Below are positions 38,701 to 46,800 of a stretch of DNA of 64,000 bases, piece after piece. The position numbers and the translations under genes were made by a program. The notes below the pieces were generated by a model. It searched no databases. It saw only the letters and a list, made by a program, of their open reading frames with translations, and was not told the DNA's origin. The stretch's first letter is position 1. Each line of letters begins with the position of its first letter. The DNA comes from Tepidisphaera sp. (GTDB lineage Bacteria > Planctomycetota > Phycisphaerae > Phycisphaerales > UBA1924): positions 372,001 through 436,000 of the forward strand of contig WGNV01000002.1 in assembly GCA_016124375.1 (NCBI GenBank), read 5' to 3'.

Positions 38701-38953
38701 AGGTGCTCTCGATGTGCTCGATGCCGTTGACCGTGGTGGTCATGGCACGCTCGGATATGGTGAGGATGCGCCCTTCCATCTCGGTGGGCGAGATGCCACC
38801 ATAAGACCAGATGACGCTGACGACCGGGATATCGATTTCGGGAAAGATGTCGACCGGCGTGCGCCGGATGGTGACGACGCCGAGCAACACCAGCACCATG
38901 GCCGCGACCACGAAGGTGTAGGGCCGACGCAGCGCCAAGCGCACAATCCACAT
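35762..38953 (-). CDS. RND efflux inner-membrane permease (AcrB/MdtB superfamily)
   Basis: RPYTFVVAAMVLVLLGVVTIRRTPVDIFPEIDIPVVSVIWSYGGISPTEMEGRI; GLAVGVLVDDATVEIENIHRNL; 4-bp overlap with the adaptor gene. Confidence 0.95.
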   Translation of the reverse strand: MWIVRLALRRPYTFVVAAMVLVLLGVVTIRRTPVDIFPEIDIPVVSVIWSYGGISPTEMEGRILTISERAMTTTVNGIEHIESTSLNGVAVIRVYFQPGTKIEAAVAQISAINQTILRILPPGSTPPLVIRYSASNVPILQAAMGSKTLSEQELYDLGLNFIRRGLATVQGAQVPLPYGGKARQVVVDLDPDKLTARGLSPADISQTLNLQNVILPAGSAKFGDTEYTVRTNSSPGVLADLNDLPVRQTGDATIFIRDVANVRDGFAPQTSMVHVDGARSALLTILKSTGYSTLDIVDRVKAAIPNILNTIPPGVDVKLLLDQSIFVRAAIGGVLKEAAIAGGLTALMILLFLGSWRSTVIIAISIPLAMIASLICLAAVGHTINTMTLGGLGLAVGVLVDDATVEIENIHRNLSQRKPILKAILDGAQQIAVPAFVSTLVICIVFLPVFFISGAAKFLFVPLALAVIFAMLASYILSRTLVPTMARYLLAPEASLYAHGGEHAHGSGPIWAVHSLFNAGFERFRDAYALVLAWVLGNRGLTVLGFGVLIALGGLGASQLGQDFFPTVDAGQIRLHVRCPSGTRIESSEQYFLGVEDEIRQIIPPSDLGTIIDNIGLPSGGVNLAFSDSSTVSAADGEILISLTPGRVGNTFDYVKAIRARLSERYPELECFFQSPDIVSQILNFGLAAPIDIQVTGPNKATNQEIAQKLIERIERIPGAADVHTQQVASSPEISVDIDRTRALQAGLTQRDVASSVLTSLSGTGTASPNYWLNPKNGVNYLINVQTPQYRVGDLEDLRVTPVNSGSGSGGQLIEGVATTGRTQSPVAIGHYNIQSVTDVLVSAEGSDLGRVGRDVDRVIADVRKNLPKNTTIIVRGQYLSMRDSFAGLAAGLVGAVLLAYFLMVVNFQSWTDPFIIITALPGALAGVVAMLLLSHTTLNVPSLMGSIMCVGVATSNSILLVTFANDHRRQTGDTAVRAAWIAGRTRLRPVLMTAAAMIIGMVPMALGLGEGGEQNAPLGRAVIGGLLVATLATLLIVPVSYSLLRRRLPVAHDDLDKELASA

Positions 38954-39182
38954 CGCTCGAAGCTCCAGCCGCGAACGGGCGGCAATCAGCGGATGGTCCG
39001 GAAACTTGCCAAAGCAGACTTCAAACGCCTATTTGGTTCGCAATCGAACTATCTTCAGATGCTAGTCGGCTCGCCCATTGAATCAAGTTTGTTCTTGTTT
39101 TGGACGGGTACCGTCAAACGCTCCCTGCCGTAGTCTCGGATGCCGTTCGCAAGCGTTGCGCAACGAATCCCAAAGGTTGGTC

Positions 39183-39308
39183 ATGAAGTGTGAAGGCACC
39201 AATCGGCGAGTTTCCAGGACACCCGCTCGGGCGTGGTTGGCGTTGGCTGGGGGCGTGGCCGCGGGGTACGCGATGCTCGCGGCGCTGTACTTCGTGTTCG
39301 TGCGTTAG
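39183..39308 (+). CDS. Putative 41-aa single-TM small protein
   Basis: MKCEGTNRRVSRTPARAWLALAGGVAAGYAMLAALYFVFVR; AAAGG upstream of ATG. Confidence 0.35.
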   Translation: MKCEGTNRRVSRTPARAWLALAGGVAAGYAMLAALYFVFVR

Positions 39309-39349
39309 CGTTCTGGCAGGGAACGCAGGTGGCGAGTGCGGGCGGGCGG

Positions 39350-40327
39350 CTAGTCCCGATATTCGTGGTGGCAAGCGACGCAGTTGGCGCTCAGAGAGGT
39401 CATTCTCGCGTCGAGCACGCCTGCGTTCGCGTCGGGAAGGTTGAGATCGTCCTCCAGGGCCTGCGATTCGCGGGCCGCGAGTTCGGCGTGCTGCCAGAAG
39501 CCCGACGGCTTGGCGGCAAAGAAGGGGATGTCGTGCAGCGTGCGAAAGTGGTCCGCCAGTTGGGCGGCCTCTGAGACCGGCACGAGGTCGGGATGGCCTG
39601 CGGGCGTTTTCCACCCCGCCTTCTGAATCTCTTTCAGATGATCGAAGGTCTGATCAACCTGCACCATGCGCTGCACGGCGCTGCCGGTGTGCCAACGGGA
39701 AGGGAACTCGTTTGATGCTCCATCCAACTCGGCCTTGGAGGCGGCCTTTGCGACTTGAACGCAGGCGAACAGGCCGGTGTATGCCGGCGCCGTGCCCGAG
39801 ATGTGCATCTTGGCGAGCGCGGCTTGGGGTGAGAGGTCGCCGAGCGTAACGGCGGTCGCGCCGGCCGCGGCAGCGCTGCGATGCTTCCCGTGATGGCAGT
39901 GAATGTAGATCGGGCCGGGCAAATCGCGCACAGCGCGGGCGATCTCGAGCGTTCGTTTCTCATCCATCCCGTCGTAACCGATCGGCAGGTGGACATATCG
40001 CAGCCCGTGACGCTGGGCGGCTTCGACATCGGGCAGCATCCCGTCTACCGAGATGACGGTGCGGATTCCAAGACGCTCAAGCGTCTGAAAGCCGGTGTCG
40101 CCCTCGGGCAGTCCGCCGCTGTAGAGGCCAGGGGCATACGCCACCACGTTGGGCAGACCAGGGTAGTTGGTGACGCGGGTATCACTGAGGGCAGGAAGCG
40201 AGAGGGTCGCGCTAGCGGCAACGCCGTCGGAAGCGCCGCGGGCCGGAGCGGAGTCGGCGCAGCCAGCCCCGAAGAGCAAGGCCAGCACGCCTGTCGCGCA
40301 AACGGTTCGCAAAGCGACGTTCTTCAT
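39350..40327 (-). CDS. Exported dual-specificity-like phosphatase fused to a C-terminal CxxCH (cytochrome c'-like) domain
   Basis: Lipobox-like LLFGAGCAD; PIYIHCHHGKHRSAAAAGATAV (HCx5R); C-terminal MTSLSANCVACHHEYRD (CxxCH). Confidence 0.8.
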   Translation of the reverse strand: MKNVALRTVCATGVLALLFGAGCADSAPARGASDGVAASATLSLPALSDTRVTNYPGLPNVVAYAPGLYSGGLPEGDTGFQTLERLGIRTVISVDGMLPDVEAAQRHGLRYVHLPIGYDGMDEKRTLEIARAVRDLPGPIYIHCHHGKHRSAAAAGATAVTLGDLSPQAALAKMHISGTAPAYTGLFACVQVAKAASKAELDGASNEFPSRWHTGSAVQRMVQVDQTFDHLKEIQKAGWKTPAGHPDLVPVSEAAQLADHFRTLHDIPFFAAKPSGFWQHAELAARESQALEDDLNLPDANAGVLDARMTSLSANCVACHHEYRD

Positions 40328-40432
40328 CCGGATATCTCGATCGCGACACGTCATCAGGTTGCTGTCTTGGGCTGCGATTTTAGGGGTTGCGTCTCGGGCA
40401 TCTGAACGGGCCTTTCCAGCGTAACATTGTTC

Positions 40433-41089
40433 GTGAACGAAGCTCCGAAGTTTCAGCCTGCTCAATCGCCCAGCGAGGCATCGCGCCCTCGTGCGGCGGT
40501 CGATGATGCGAACCCGCCGCACGGGGCCGCTTCGCCGCTTGATTCCACCGCGGGGCAGGATGCGCTGCGCTCCCTTCTGCGCGCCCACGGCATATTTCGG
40601 CGGGTGTTCGATCCGCACCTGGCTCGCTTCGGTCTTACCGGCTGCCAGTGGGGAGTGTTGCGGGCTCTCGCTCGTCACGAGGCGAGAGGCATGCCCCCGA
40701 TGCGGATGAACGAGTTGGGAGCCGCGACCTTCGTGCAGCCCCCAAGCATGAGCGCGACGCTGACCCGCATGGAGCGGCAGGGCCTGATCGAGCGGCACCC
40801 CGATCCGACCGACTCTCGCTCGCGACTGGTGTTGCTCACCCCCAAGGCACGCGAGGCCATGGCGCGGGTGCTGACGGTGCACGGGGCGTGGATCGATCGG
40901 GTGACATCAGGCTTGACGTCGACCGAGTGCGAAAAGCTGCACGAGCTGCTGACACGCCTGGCGGATCACATCGAAACGGTCGACGTCGTGCGACTGAGCG
41001 AAGATTCAACGGCCGATACAGACGCCGAAGGCACCGAGGGAGAAGCCGGGTGCGAAGGGTGCGAACCACCTTCGGCCCCCCACGCATGA
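40433..41089 (+). CDS. MarR family transcriptional regulator
   Basis: LTGCQWGVLRALARHEARGMPPMRMNELGAATFVQPPSMSATLTRMERQGLIERHPDPTDSRSRLVLLTPKAREAM. Confidence 0.9.
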   Translation: MNEAPKFQPAQSPSEASRPRAAVDDANPPHGAASPLDSTAGQDALRSLLRAHGIFRRVFDPHLARFGLTGCQWGVLRALARHEARGMPPMRMNELGAATFVQPPSMSATLTRMERQGLIERHPDPTDSRSRLVLLTPKAREAMARVLTVHGAWIDRVTSGLTSTECEKLHELLTRLADHIETVDVVRLSEDSTADTDAEGTEGEAGCEGCEPPSAPHA

Positions 41090-42468
41090 CGCGATTCATT
41101 GTGTTTCTGATCATCGTGTGCGCCTGCGCGGGCGGGACGTATGCCGGCTGGAAGTGGTACACATCGCGCGAACAGCCCAAGGCGATGTCCTATCGCGTGG
41201 CCAAGGCACGAGTGGCCGACATCATTTCAACGATCGGCGCGACCGGCACCGTGGTGCCGGAGGATGTCGTGGACGTCGGAGCCCAGATCAACGGCCCGAT
41301 CGCGACGTTCGGCAAGGACGTGAACGGCAAGGAAGTGGATTACCGGTCAGAAGTCGACGAGGGCATGGTGCTCGCGAAAATCGACGACACGATCTACGCA
41401 GCCCAGGTCGCGTCCGACGAGGCCTCACTGGCGCAGGCCGAGGCGCAGGAACAGCTGGCACAGGCAAACAAGCAGGCGGCCGAGGCGAAGCTGGATCAGG
41501 CCCGTCGCGACTGGGAGCGGGCACAGAAACTGACCGAGACGCGGGCGCTGGCGCAGGCGGATTATGACGCCGCCAAGAGCATGTTCGAGCAGTCGCAGGC
41601 CGGAGTGGCGCAAGCCCAGGCGTCGATCGAGTCCGCGAAGGCGAGCATCCAGATCGCGAAGGCGGCGCTGATGCGCTCCAAGCGAAACCTTTTCTACTGC
41701 ACCATCACCTCTCCCGTGAAGGGGGTGATCATCGATCGGAAGGTCGAGATCGGTCAGACGGTCGTTTCGAGTCTCAACGCGCCGAGCCTGTTCCTGATCG
41801 CCAAGGACCTGGCGCGGATGCAGGTGCTGGTGCAGGTGAATGAGGCCGACATCGGTCACGTGCAGCCGGGTGAACCGGTGACGTTTACCGTCGATGCGTT
41901 CCCGGGCGAGACCTTTGCGGGCGAAGTTCGCAAGGTGCGCCTCAACGCCACGATGACGCAGAACGTCGTGACGTACACCGTCGAGATCGTCACCGACAAC
42001 TCGAACCTGCGCCTGCTGCCATATCTCACGGCCAACGTGCAGTTCATCATCGACAAGCGCGAGCAGGTGCTGGCGGTGCCCAACTCGGCGCTGAGATTTA
42101 CACCCTCGGGGACAGAGGCCGCCTCGGCCGATCCCGGCGACGTGGGCGCAGCCCCGGCCAGCGGACGAGGGCGGGGCGCCAGCCCCGGCGCCCCCAAGGA
42201 GGGCGGCAAGAGCTCGCGGGGCAAGCCCGCGGGCGATGCCGGCGACACGACCAAGGCGGGCGTTGTATGGGTGATGGACGCGGGTGCCCCGCGCCGCGTC
42301 GAAGTACGCATCGGCCTCTCCGACGGCACGCTGACGGAGATCAAGAGCGACGCCATCCATGATGGAGACGAGGTCATCACGGGCGAAGCGGCGCCGTCTT
42401 CGGCCCGGGGCGGAGCCGCCGCGAGCACCAACCCGTTTGCCCCGAGTTTCGGGCGGGGAAGGCGCTAG
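41086..42468 (+). CDS. macA: MacA-like efflux periplasmic adaptor
   Basis: YRVAKARVADIISTIGATGTVVPEDVVDVGAQINGPI...VKGVIIDRKVEIGQTVVSSLNAPSLFLIAKDL; 4-bp overlap with the MarR gene. Confidence 0.88.
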   Translation: MTRFIVFLIIVCACAGGTYAGWKWYTSREQPKAMSYRVAKARVADIISTIGATGTVVPEDVVDVGAQINGPIATFGKDVNGKEVDYRSEVDEGMVLAKIDDTIYAAQVASDEASLAQAEAQEQLAQANKQAAEAKLDQARRDWERAQKLTETRALAQADYDAAKSMFEQSQAGVAQAQASIESAKASIQIAKAALMRSKRNLFYCTITSPVKGVIIDRKVEIGQTVVSSLNAPSLFLIAKDLARMQVLVQVNEADIGHVQPGEPVTFTVDAFPGETFAGEVRKVRLNATMTQNVVTYTVEIVTDNSNLRLLPYLTANVQFIIDKREQVLAVPNSALRFTPSGTEAASADPGDVGAAPASGRGRGASPGAPKEGGKSSRGKPAGDAGDTTKAGVVWVMDAGAPRRVEVRIGLSDGTLTEIKSDAIHDGDEVITGEAAPSSARGGAAASTNPFAPSFGRGRR

Positions 42469-42510
42469 CAGGCCGGCGCTCGGCGCCCTCACCCACGGAA
42501 GCGCGAAGCC

Positions 42511-43290
42511 TTGACCGACGCACTCATCAAACTCCGCGACATCCGGCGCACGTTTCACCTGGGGGAGATCGATCTGCAGGTGCTTCGGGGCATTTCGCTG
42601 GACATCAATCGCGGCGAACTGGTGTCGCTGACCGGCCCATCGGGCTCGGGCAAGTCGACGCTGATGAACATCCTGGGATGCCTCGACCGTCCGACCAGCG
42701 GCGAGTACTGGCTGGACGGCGTCGAGACGAGCGGGCTGAGCAACGACCGGCGGGCGATGATCCGGAACCAGAAGATCGGCTTCGTGTTTCAGAGCTTCAA
42801 TCTGCTCCCCCGCACCAGCGCGCTCGAGCAGGTGATGATGCCGCTGGCGTATACCGCCAGCGGGCTGAGCGAGCGCGAGGCCAAGAAGCGGGCGGTGGCG
42901 CTTCTCGATCGCGTCGGCCTGGCCCAGCGTCTGGACCACACCCCGGCGCAGCTTTCGGGCGGGCAGCAGCAGCGCATCGCCATCGCCCGGGCGCTGATCA
43001 ATCATCCGCCGGTGCTCTTTGCCGACGAGCCCACGGGCAACCTCGACAGCAAGACCACCAACGAGATCCTGGCGATGTTCCAGGCGCTCAACGCCGATGA
43101 GGGGATCACCATCGTCATCGTCACGCACGATCCGTTCGTCGCGTCGCACACCAAGCGCAACGTGCACCTCATCGACGGACTGATCGATTCGGACACGCCC
43201 AATGAGCGGATGGCGCGCCTGACGGCGGGCGAGGCCGCGCAGCGGGCGCCCGCGAGCATGAGCCCGTCTGCGACCGGAGCAACGCCATGA
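42511..43290 (+). CDS. MacB-like ABC transporter ATP-binding protein
   Basis: LTGPSGSGKSTLMNILGCLDRPTSGEYWLDG...AQLSGGQQQRIAIARALINHPPVLFADEPTGNLDSKT. Confidence 0.95.
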   Translation: MTDALIKLRDIRRTFHLGEIDLQVLRGISLDINRGELVSLTGPSGSGKSTLMNILGCLDRPTSGEYWLDGVETSGLSNDRRAMIRNQKIGFVFQSFNLLPRTSALEQVMMPLAYTASGLSEREAKKRAVALLDRVGLAQRLDHTPAQLSGGQQQRIAIARALINHPPVLFADEPTGNLDSKTTNEILAMFQALNADEGITIVIVTHDPFVASHTKRNVHLIDGLIDSDTPNERMARLTAGEAAQRAPASMSPSATGATP

Positions 43291-44660
43291 CGCTGACCAA
43301 GACCTTTGCGACCTCGCTCAAGGCGCTGACGCGGAACATCACCCGCAGTGCGCTGACGGTGCTGGGGATCGTCATCGGGATCGCGGCGGTCATCGCGATG
43401 ATGGAGATCGGCAAGGGCTCGTCGTCGAGCATCTCCAAGACCATCTCGAGCATGGGCGCGAACAACCTGCTGCTCTTCCCGGGCACCGCGGCCAGCGGCG
43501 GGGTGAGCTTCGGCGCTGGCAGCAGCCTGACCATGACCGCGGAGGACTGCGAGGCGATCTTGCGTGACTGCCCGGCCGTCGCACACGCCGCCCCGCTGGT
43601 GCGCGCCCGCGTGCAGGTGATCTACCAGGACAAGAACTGGGTGCCCAATCAGATCGCCGGCACCACGCCGGAGTACCTGGCGGCTCGTGACTGGCTTCCC
43701 CTCGCCGAGGGGGAGGTTTTCTCAGAGGGTGAGGTCCGCAACTCGTCGCGCGTGTGCCTCGTCGGCCAGACCATCGTGCGTGAGCTGTTCGGCGGCAAGA
43801 GCCCGGTGGGGGCCGAGATTCGCCTGCAGGGCGTGGGGTTTCGGGTGCTGGGCGTGCTGACTTCGAAGGGCGCGAACGCCTTCGGCCAGGATCAGGACGA
43901 TGTGGTCGTCGCGCCGTGGACGACCATCAAGTATCGGGTGAATGGATCGGGCGGCTCGGGCGGGTCGTCCGGCTCCTCGGGCTCTTCGGGCGGATCCGCG
44001 TCGGGGGGTTCATCGAGCGGGTCGGTGTATCCCGGGGCTGCAAGCGTGTTTCCGCCTCCGAATACGACCGGGGGTCAGGCGGCGATGCCGGTGCGTTTTG
44101 CAAATGTCGACCAGATCTACTGCTCGGCGGTGGGGCCGGACCAGATCCAGCCGGCAATCCGGCAGATCACGCAACTGCTTCGCGAGCGTCACCGGCTCCG
44201 AGAGGGCGAACCGGATGATTTTTCAATCCGCGACATGACGGAGATGGCCAAGGCATTGTCGGGCTCGACGAGCACAATGACCAACCTGCTGCTGGCGGTG
44301 GCGCTGATCTCGCTGGTCGTCGGGGGCGTGGGGATCATGAACATCATGCTGGTGTCGGTGACGGAGCGCACGCGGGAGATCGGCTTGCGGATGGCCGTGG
44401 GGGCTCGAGCTCGCGACATCCTGACGCAGTTTCTGATGGAGGCGACGCTGCTTTGCCTGATCGGGGGCATCACCGGGCTCGCGCTCGGGCGCGGAGCCGC
44501 GATGATGGTCAAGGAGTTCCTGCACTGGCCCGTCGAAGCGTCGGTGGAGGCAGTGGTTGCGTCGATTTTCGTGTCCGCCAGCGTGGGCATGGTTTTTGGT
44601 TTCTACCCGGCCTGGAAGGCCTCGCGCCTGGATCCCATCGAGGCCCTTCGCTATGAGTGA
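43287..44660 (+). CDS. MacB-like ABC transporter permease
   Basis: LTRNITRSALTVLGIVIGIAAVIAMMEIGKGSSSSI; VVGGVGIMNIMLVSVTERTREIGLRMAVGARARDILTQFLMEA. Confidence 0.93.
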   Translation: MTLTKTFATSLKALTRNITRSALTVLGIVIGIAAVIAMMEIGKGSSSSISKTISSMGANNLLLFPGTAASGGVSFGAGSSLTMTAEDCEAILRDCPAVAHAAPLVRARVQVIYQDKNWVPNQIAGTTPEYLAARDWLPLAEGEVFSEGEVRNSSRVCLVGQTIVRELFGGKSPVGAEIRLQGVGFRVLGVLTSKGANAFGQDQDDVVVAPWTTIKYRVNGSGGSGGSSGSSGSSGGSASGGSSSGSVYPGAASVFPPPNTTGGQAAMPVRFANVDQIYCSAVGPDQIQPAIRQITQLLRERHRLREGEPDDFSIRDMTEMAKALSGSTSTMTNLLLAVALISLVVGGVGIMNIMLVSVTERTREIGLRMAVGARARDILTQFLMEATLLCLIGGITGLALGRGAAMMVKEFLHWPVEASVEAVVASIFVSASVGMVFGFYPAWKASRLDPIEALRYE

Positions 44661-46188
44661 ACGTTCAACGGCGGTCCGGTACGCACGCACACTTGGCAGC
44701 GTCGGAGCGATGGCGATGATCGGCGCGTTGCTCAGTGCCTGCACGCTCGGCCCCGACTACGCGCGCCCACAGACCCCGACCCCCGGTCAGTTTCACGAGG
44801 TCGAGGCGGGGGCAGCGCTGCCGGCCGGCGCGAGCGGAGTCACCTCCTCACCCGCGGATGTCGCGAAGTGGTGGACGGCGCTGGGAGACAACCAGCTTTC
44901 CTCGCTCATCGAGCGTGCGCTGGCGAACAACTTCGATGTCGCGCAGGCGGAAGCCCGGATCCGGCAGGCGCGCGCGAGCCGGGAGATCACCGCCGCGGGG
45001 CTGCTGCCGCATCTGAACTTTCAGGGCTCGGCGAGCCGCAGCCGCAGCTCGTCCGGGCGCGGGCTGCAGCGCCGGGCCTCGACTGGCAACTTCTTTCGAG
45101 AGGGGTTTGACGCGTCGTGGGAGCTGGACGTGTTCGGGGGGATCCGGCGCAACGTCGAAGCGGGCGACGCAACGATTCAGGCCCGGGTCGAAGACCGCAA
45201 CGACGTCTGGGTATCGCTCGCGGCCGAGGTCGCGACCAACTATGCCGAACTGCGTGGAGCCCAGGAGCAACTGGAAATCGCCAGGCGAAACCTGAAGGCA
45301 CAGCAGGAAACGCTGGACGTCACCAGCCAGCGACTGGCCGCCGGGTATGTGAGCGCCCTGGACGAGGCCAACGCCCGCTCGCAGGTCGCGACCACCACCT
45401 CGCAGATTCCAACCTACGAAGCAACGGTGCGGGCCAACGCCTACGCCATCGGCGTGCTGCTGGGCGAGCAACCCGAGTCGCTCGTTCCCGAACTGGAATC
45501 GTCCCGACCGCTGCCGACAGTGCCCGCCACCATCGCGGTGGGACTCCCCTCGGAGTTGCTTGAGCGGCGCCCGGACATACGGCGTGCGGCCAGCGACGTG
45601 CACGCAGCGACCGCTCGCATCGGGGCGGCTACCGCGGATTTGTTCCCGAAGTTCTCGCTTGTCGGCTCGCTCGGCACCCAGGGCACCGAGTTCGGCCAAC
45701 TGGGCACCATCGCGGACAGGTACTGGTCGTTCGGGCCCTCGATCAGTTGGCCCGTCTTCCAGGGTGGGCAGATCACGGCGAACATCGAGTTGCAGAAGGC
45801 GGCGGCCGAGGAATCCGTCGCGGCGTACAAGGGTGTGGTGCTCACGGCGCTGCGCGACGTCGAGACATCGCTCTCCAACTTCTCGCGCGAGCAGGTGCGC
45901 CAGGCGGCGCTGGTCGAGGCGGTGGCCGCCAACCGCCAGGCCGTGGACTACTCGCTCCAGCTCTACACGGGCGGCAAGACCGATTTTCTGAACGTGCTCA
46001 ACGCCCAGCGCCAGCTTCTGGGCTCCGAGGCCAGCCTCTCGCAGAGCCGCACGGCGGTGATGACCGACCTGATCTCGCTGTACAAGGCCCTGGGAGGAGG
46101 CTGGGCTCCCCCGGAGCAGCAGCCCGATGCGTTCAAAAGCATCGAGAGCCCGGCGTCCGCCGGGCCCTCGGGGAATGCAGGCATGTGA
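44653..46188 (+). CDS. Outer-membrane efflux lipoprotein (NodT/OprM family)
   Basis: ALLSACTLGPDYARPQTPTPGQF; WWTALGDNQLSSLIERALANNFDVAQAEARIRQARA; ELLERRPDIRRAASDVHAATARIGAATADLFPKFSL. Confidence 0.94.
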   Translation: MSERSTAVRYARTLGSVGAMAMIGALLSACTLGPDYARPQTPTPGQFHEVEAGAALPAGASGVTSSPADVAKWWTALGDNQLSSLIERALANNFDVAQAEARIRQARASREITAAGLLPHLNFQGSASRSRSSSGRGLQRRASTGNFFREGFDASWELDVFGGIRRNVEAGDATIQARVEDRNDVWVSLAAEVATNYAELRGAQEQLEIARRNLKAQQETLDVTSQRLAAGYVSALDEANARSQVATTTSQIPTYEATVRANAYAIGVLLGEQPESLVPELESSRPLPTVPATIAVGLPSELLERRPDIRRAASDVHAATARIGAATADLFPKFSLVGSLGTQGTEFGQLGTIADRYWSFGPSISWPVFQGGQITANIELQKAAAEESVAAYKGVVLTALRDVETSLSNFSREQVRQAALVEAVAANRQAVDYSLQLYTGGKTDFLNVLNAQRQLLGSEASLSQSRTAVMTDLISLYKALGGGWAPPEQQPDAFKSIESPASAGPSGNAGM

Positions 46189-46221
46189 GACATCCGTGTC
46201 TGTCAGAAATCGTGCGTGAGC

Positions 46222-46614
46222 TCAGGCGGTGAGGTCAACGCTCGCCGCGGCCGCCGACGCGCTGGGCGTCGCCGCCGAGGTGGGGTGATCGTCGCCATCG
46301 CCGTCGTTGGTGTGCCCGCCGCCCTGGTGCTGCGCGCGGATGGCGTCCTGGAGTTTCTGGGGATCCACGCCGTTCTTCTGCAGGATCGAATCGATCGTGC
46401 TCTTGACGGCCTGGCGGCTGCTCGCCCCGCCGCTGGCGCGGGCGGACTTGAGGGCATCGTCGATCTGCTTCTGAATGTCCGCGGCCTTCTTGTCGTCCAC
46501 GCCGAGCGACTTCAGCGCATTGGTGAACTCCTGCCGGCGATGAGCGCGATGATTCTGCTGGGTGCCCGACGCGGCGGCGATCGGCGAAGAACTGGTCCCG
46601 GAAATCGATGACAT
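46222..46614 (-). CDS. Hypothetical low-complexity Ala/Ser/Gln-rich protein
   Basis: MSSISGTSSSPIAAASGTQQNHRAHRRQEFTNALKSLGVDDKKAADIQKQIDDALKSARASGG... Confidence 0.5.
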   Translation of the reverse strand: MSSISGTSSSPIAAASGTQQNHRAHRRQEFTNALKSLGVDDKKAADIQKQIDDALKSARASGGASSRQAVKSTIDSILQKNGVDPQKLQDAIRAQHQGGGHTNDGDGDDHPTSAATPSASAAAASVDLTA

Positions 46615-46800
46615 GCCTTGTCTCCTGTTCTGACGGACGCGGTCGGCTCGTCGCAACCATGCGATGGTCGCCGCGTTCAACTCATCGGCGCGCAAACCCG
46701 CCCGCACTTGCGTTTGCGGACCCGAATAACGCGTGCGTAAGACGCTGCCCCCGAGGCGGGTGGAGATTCACATCGATATGCAGCAAACCCCGGGCATTTC

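Noticed and set aside
35702-39133. Long plus-strand ORFs (577 aa and 564 aa)
   Set aside because: Antisense to the RND permease, which has clear family motifs on the other strand.
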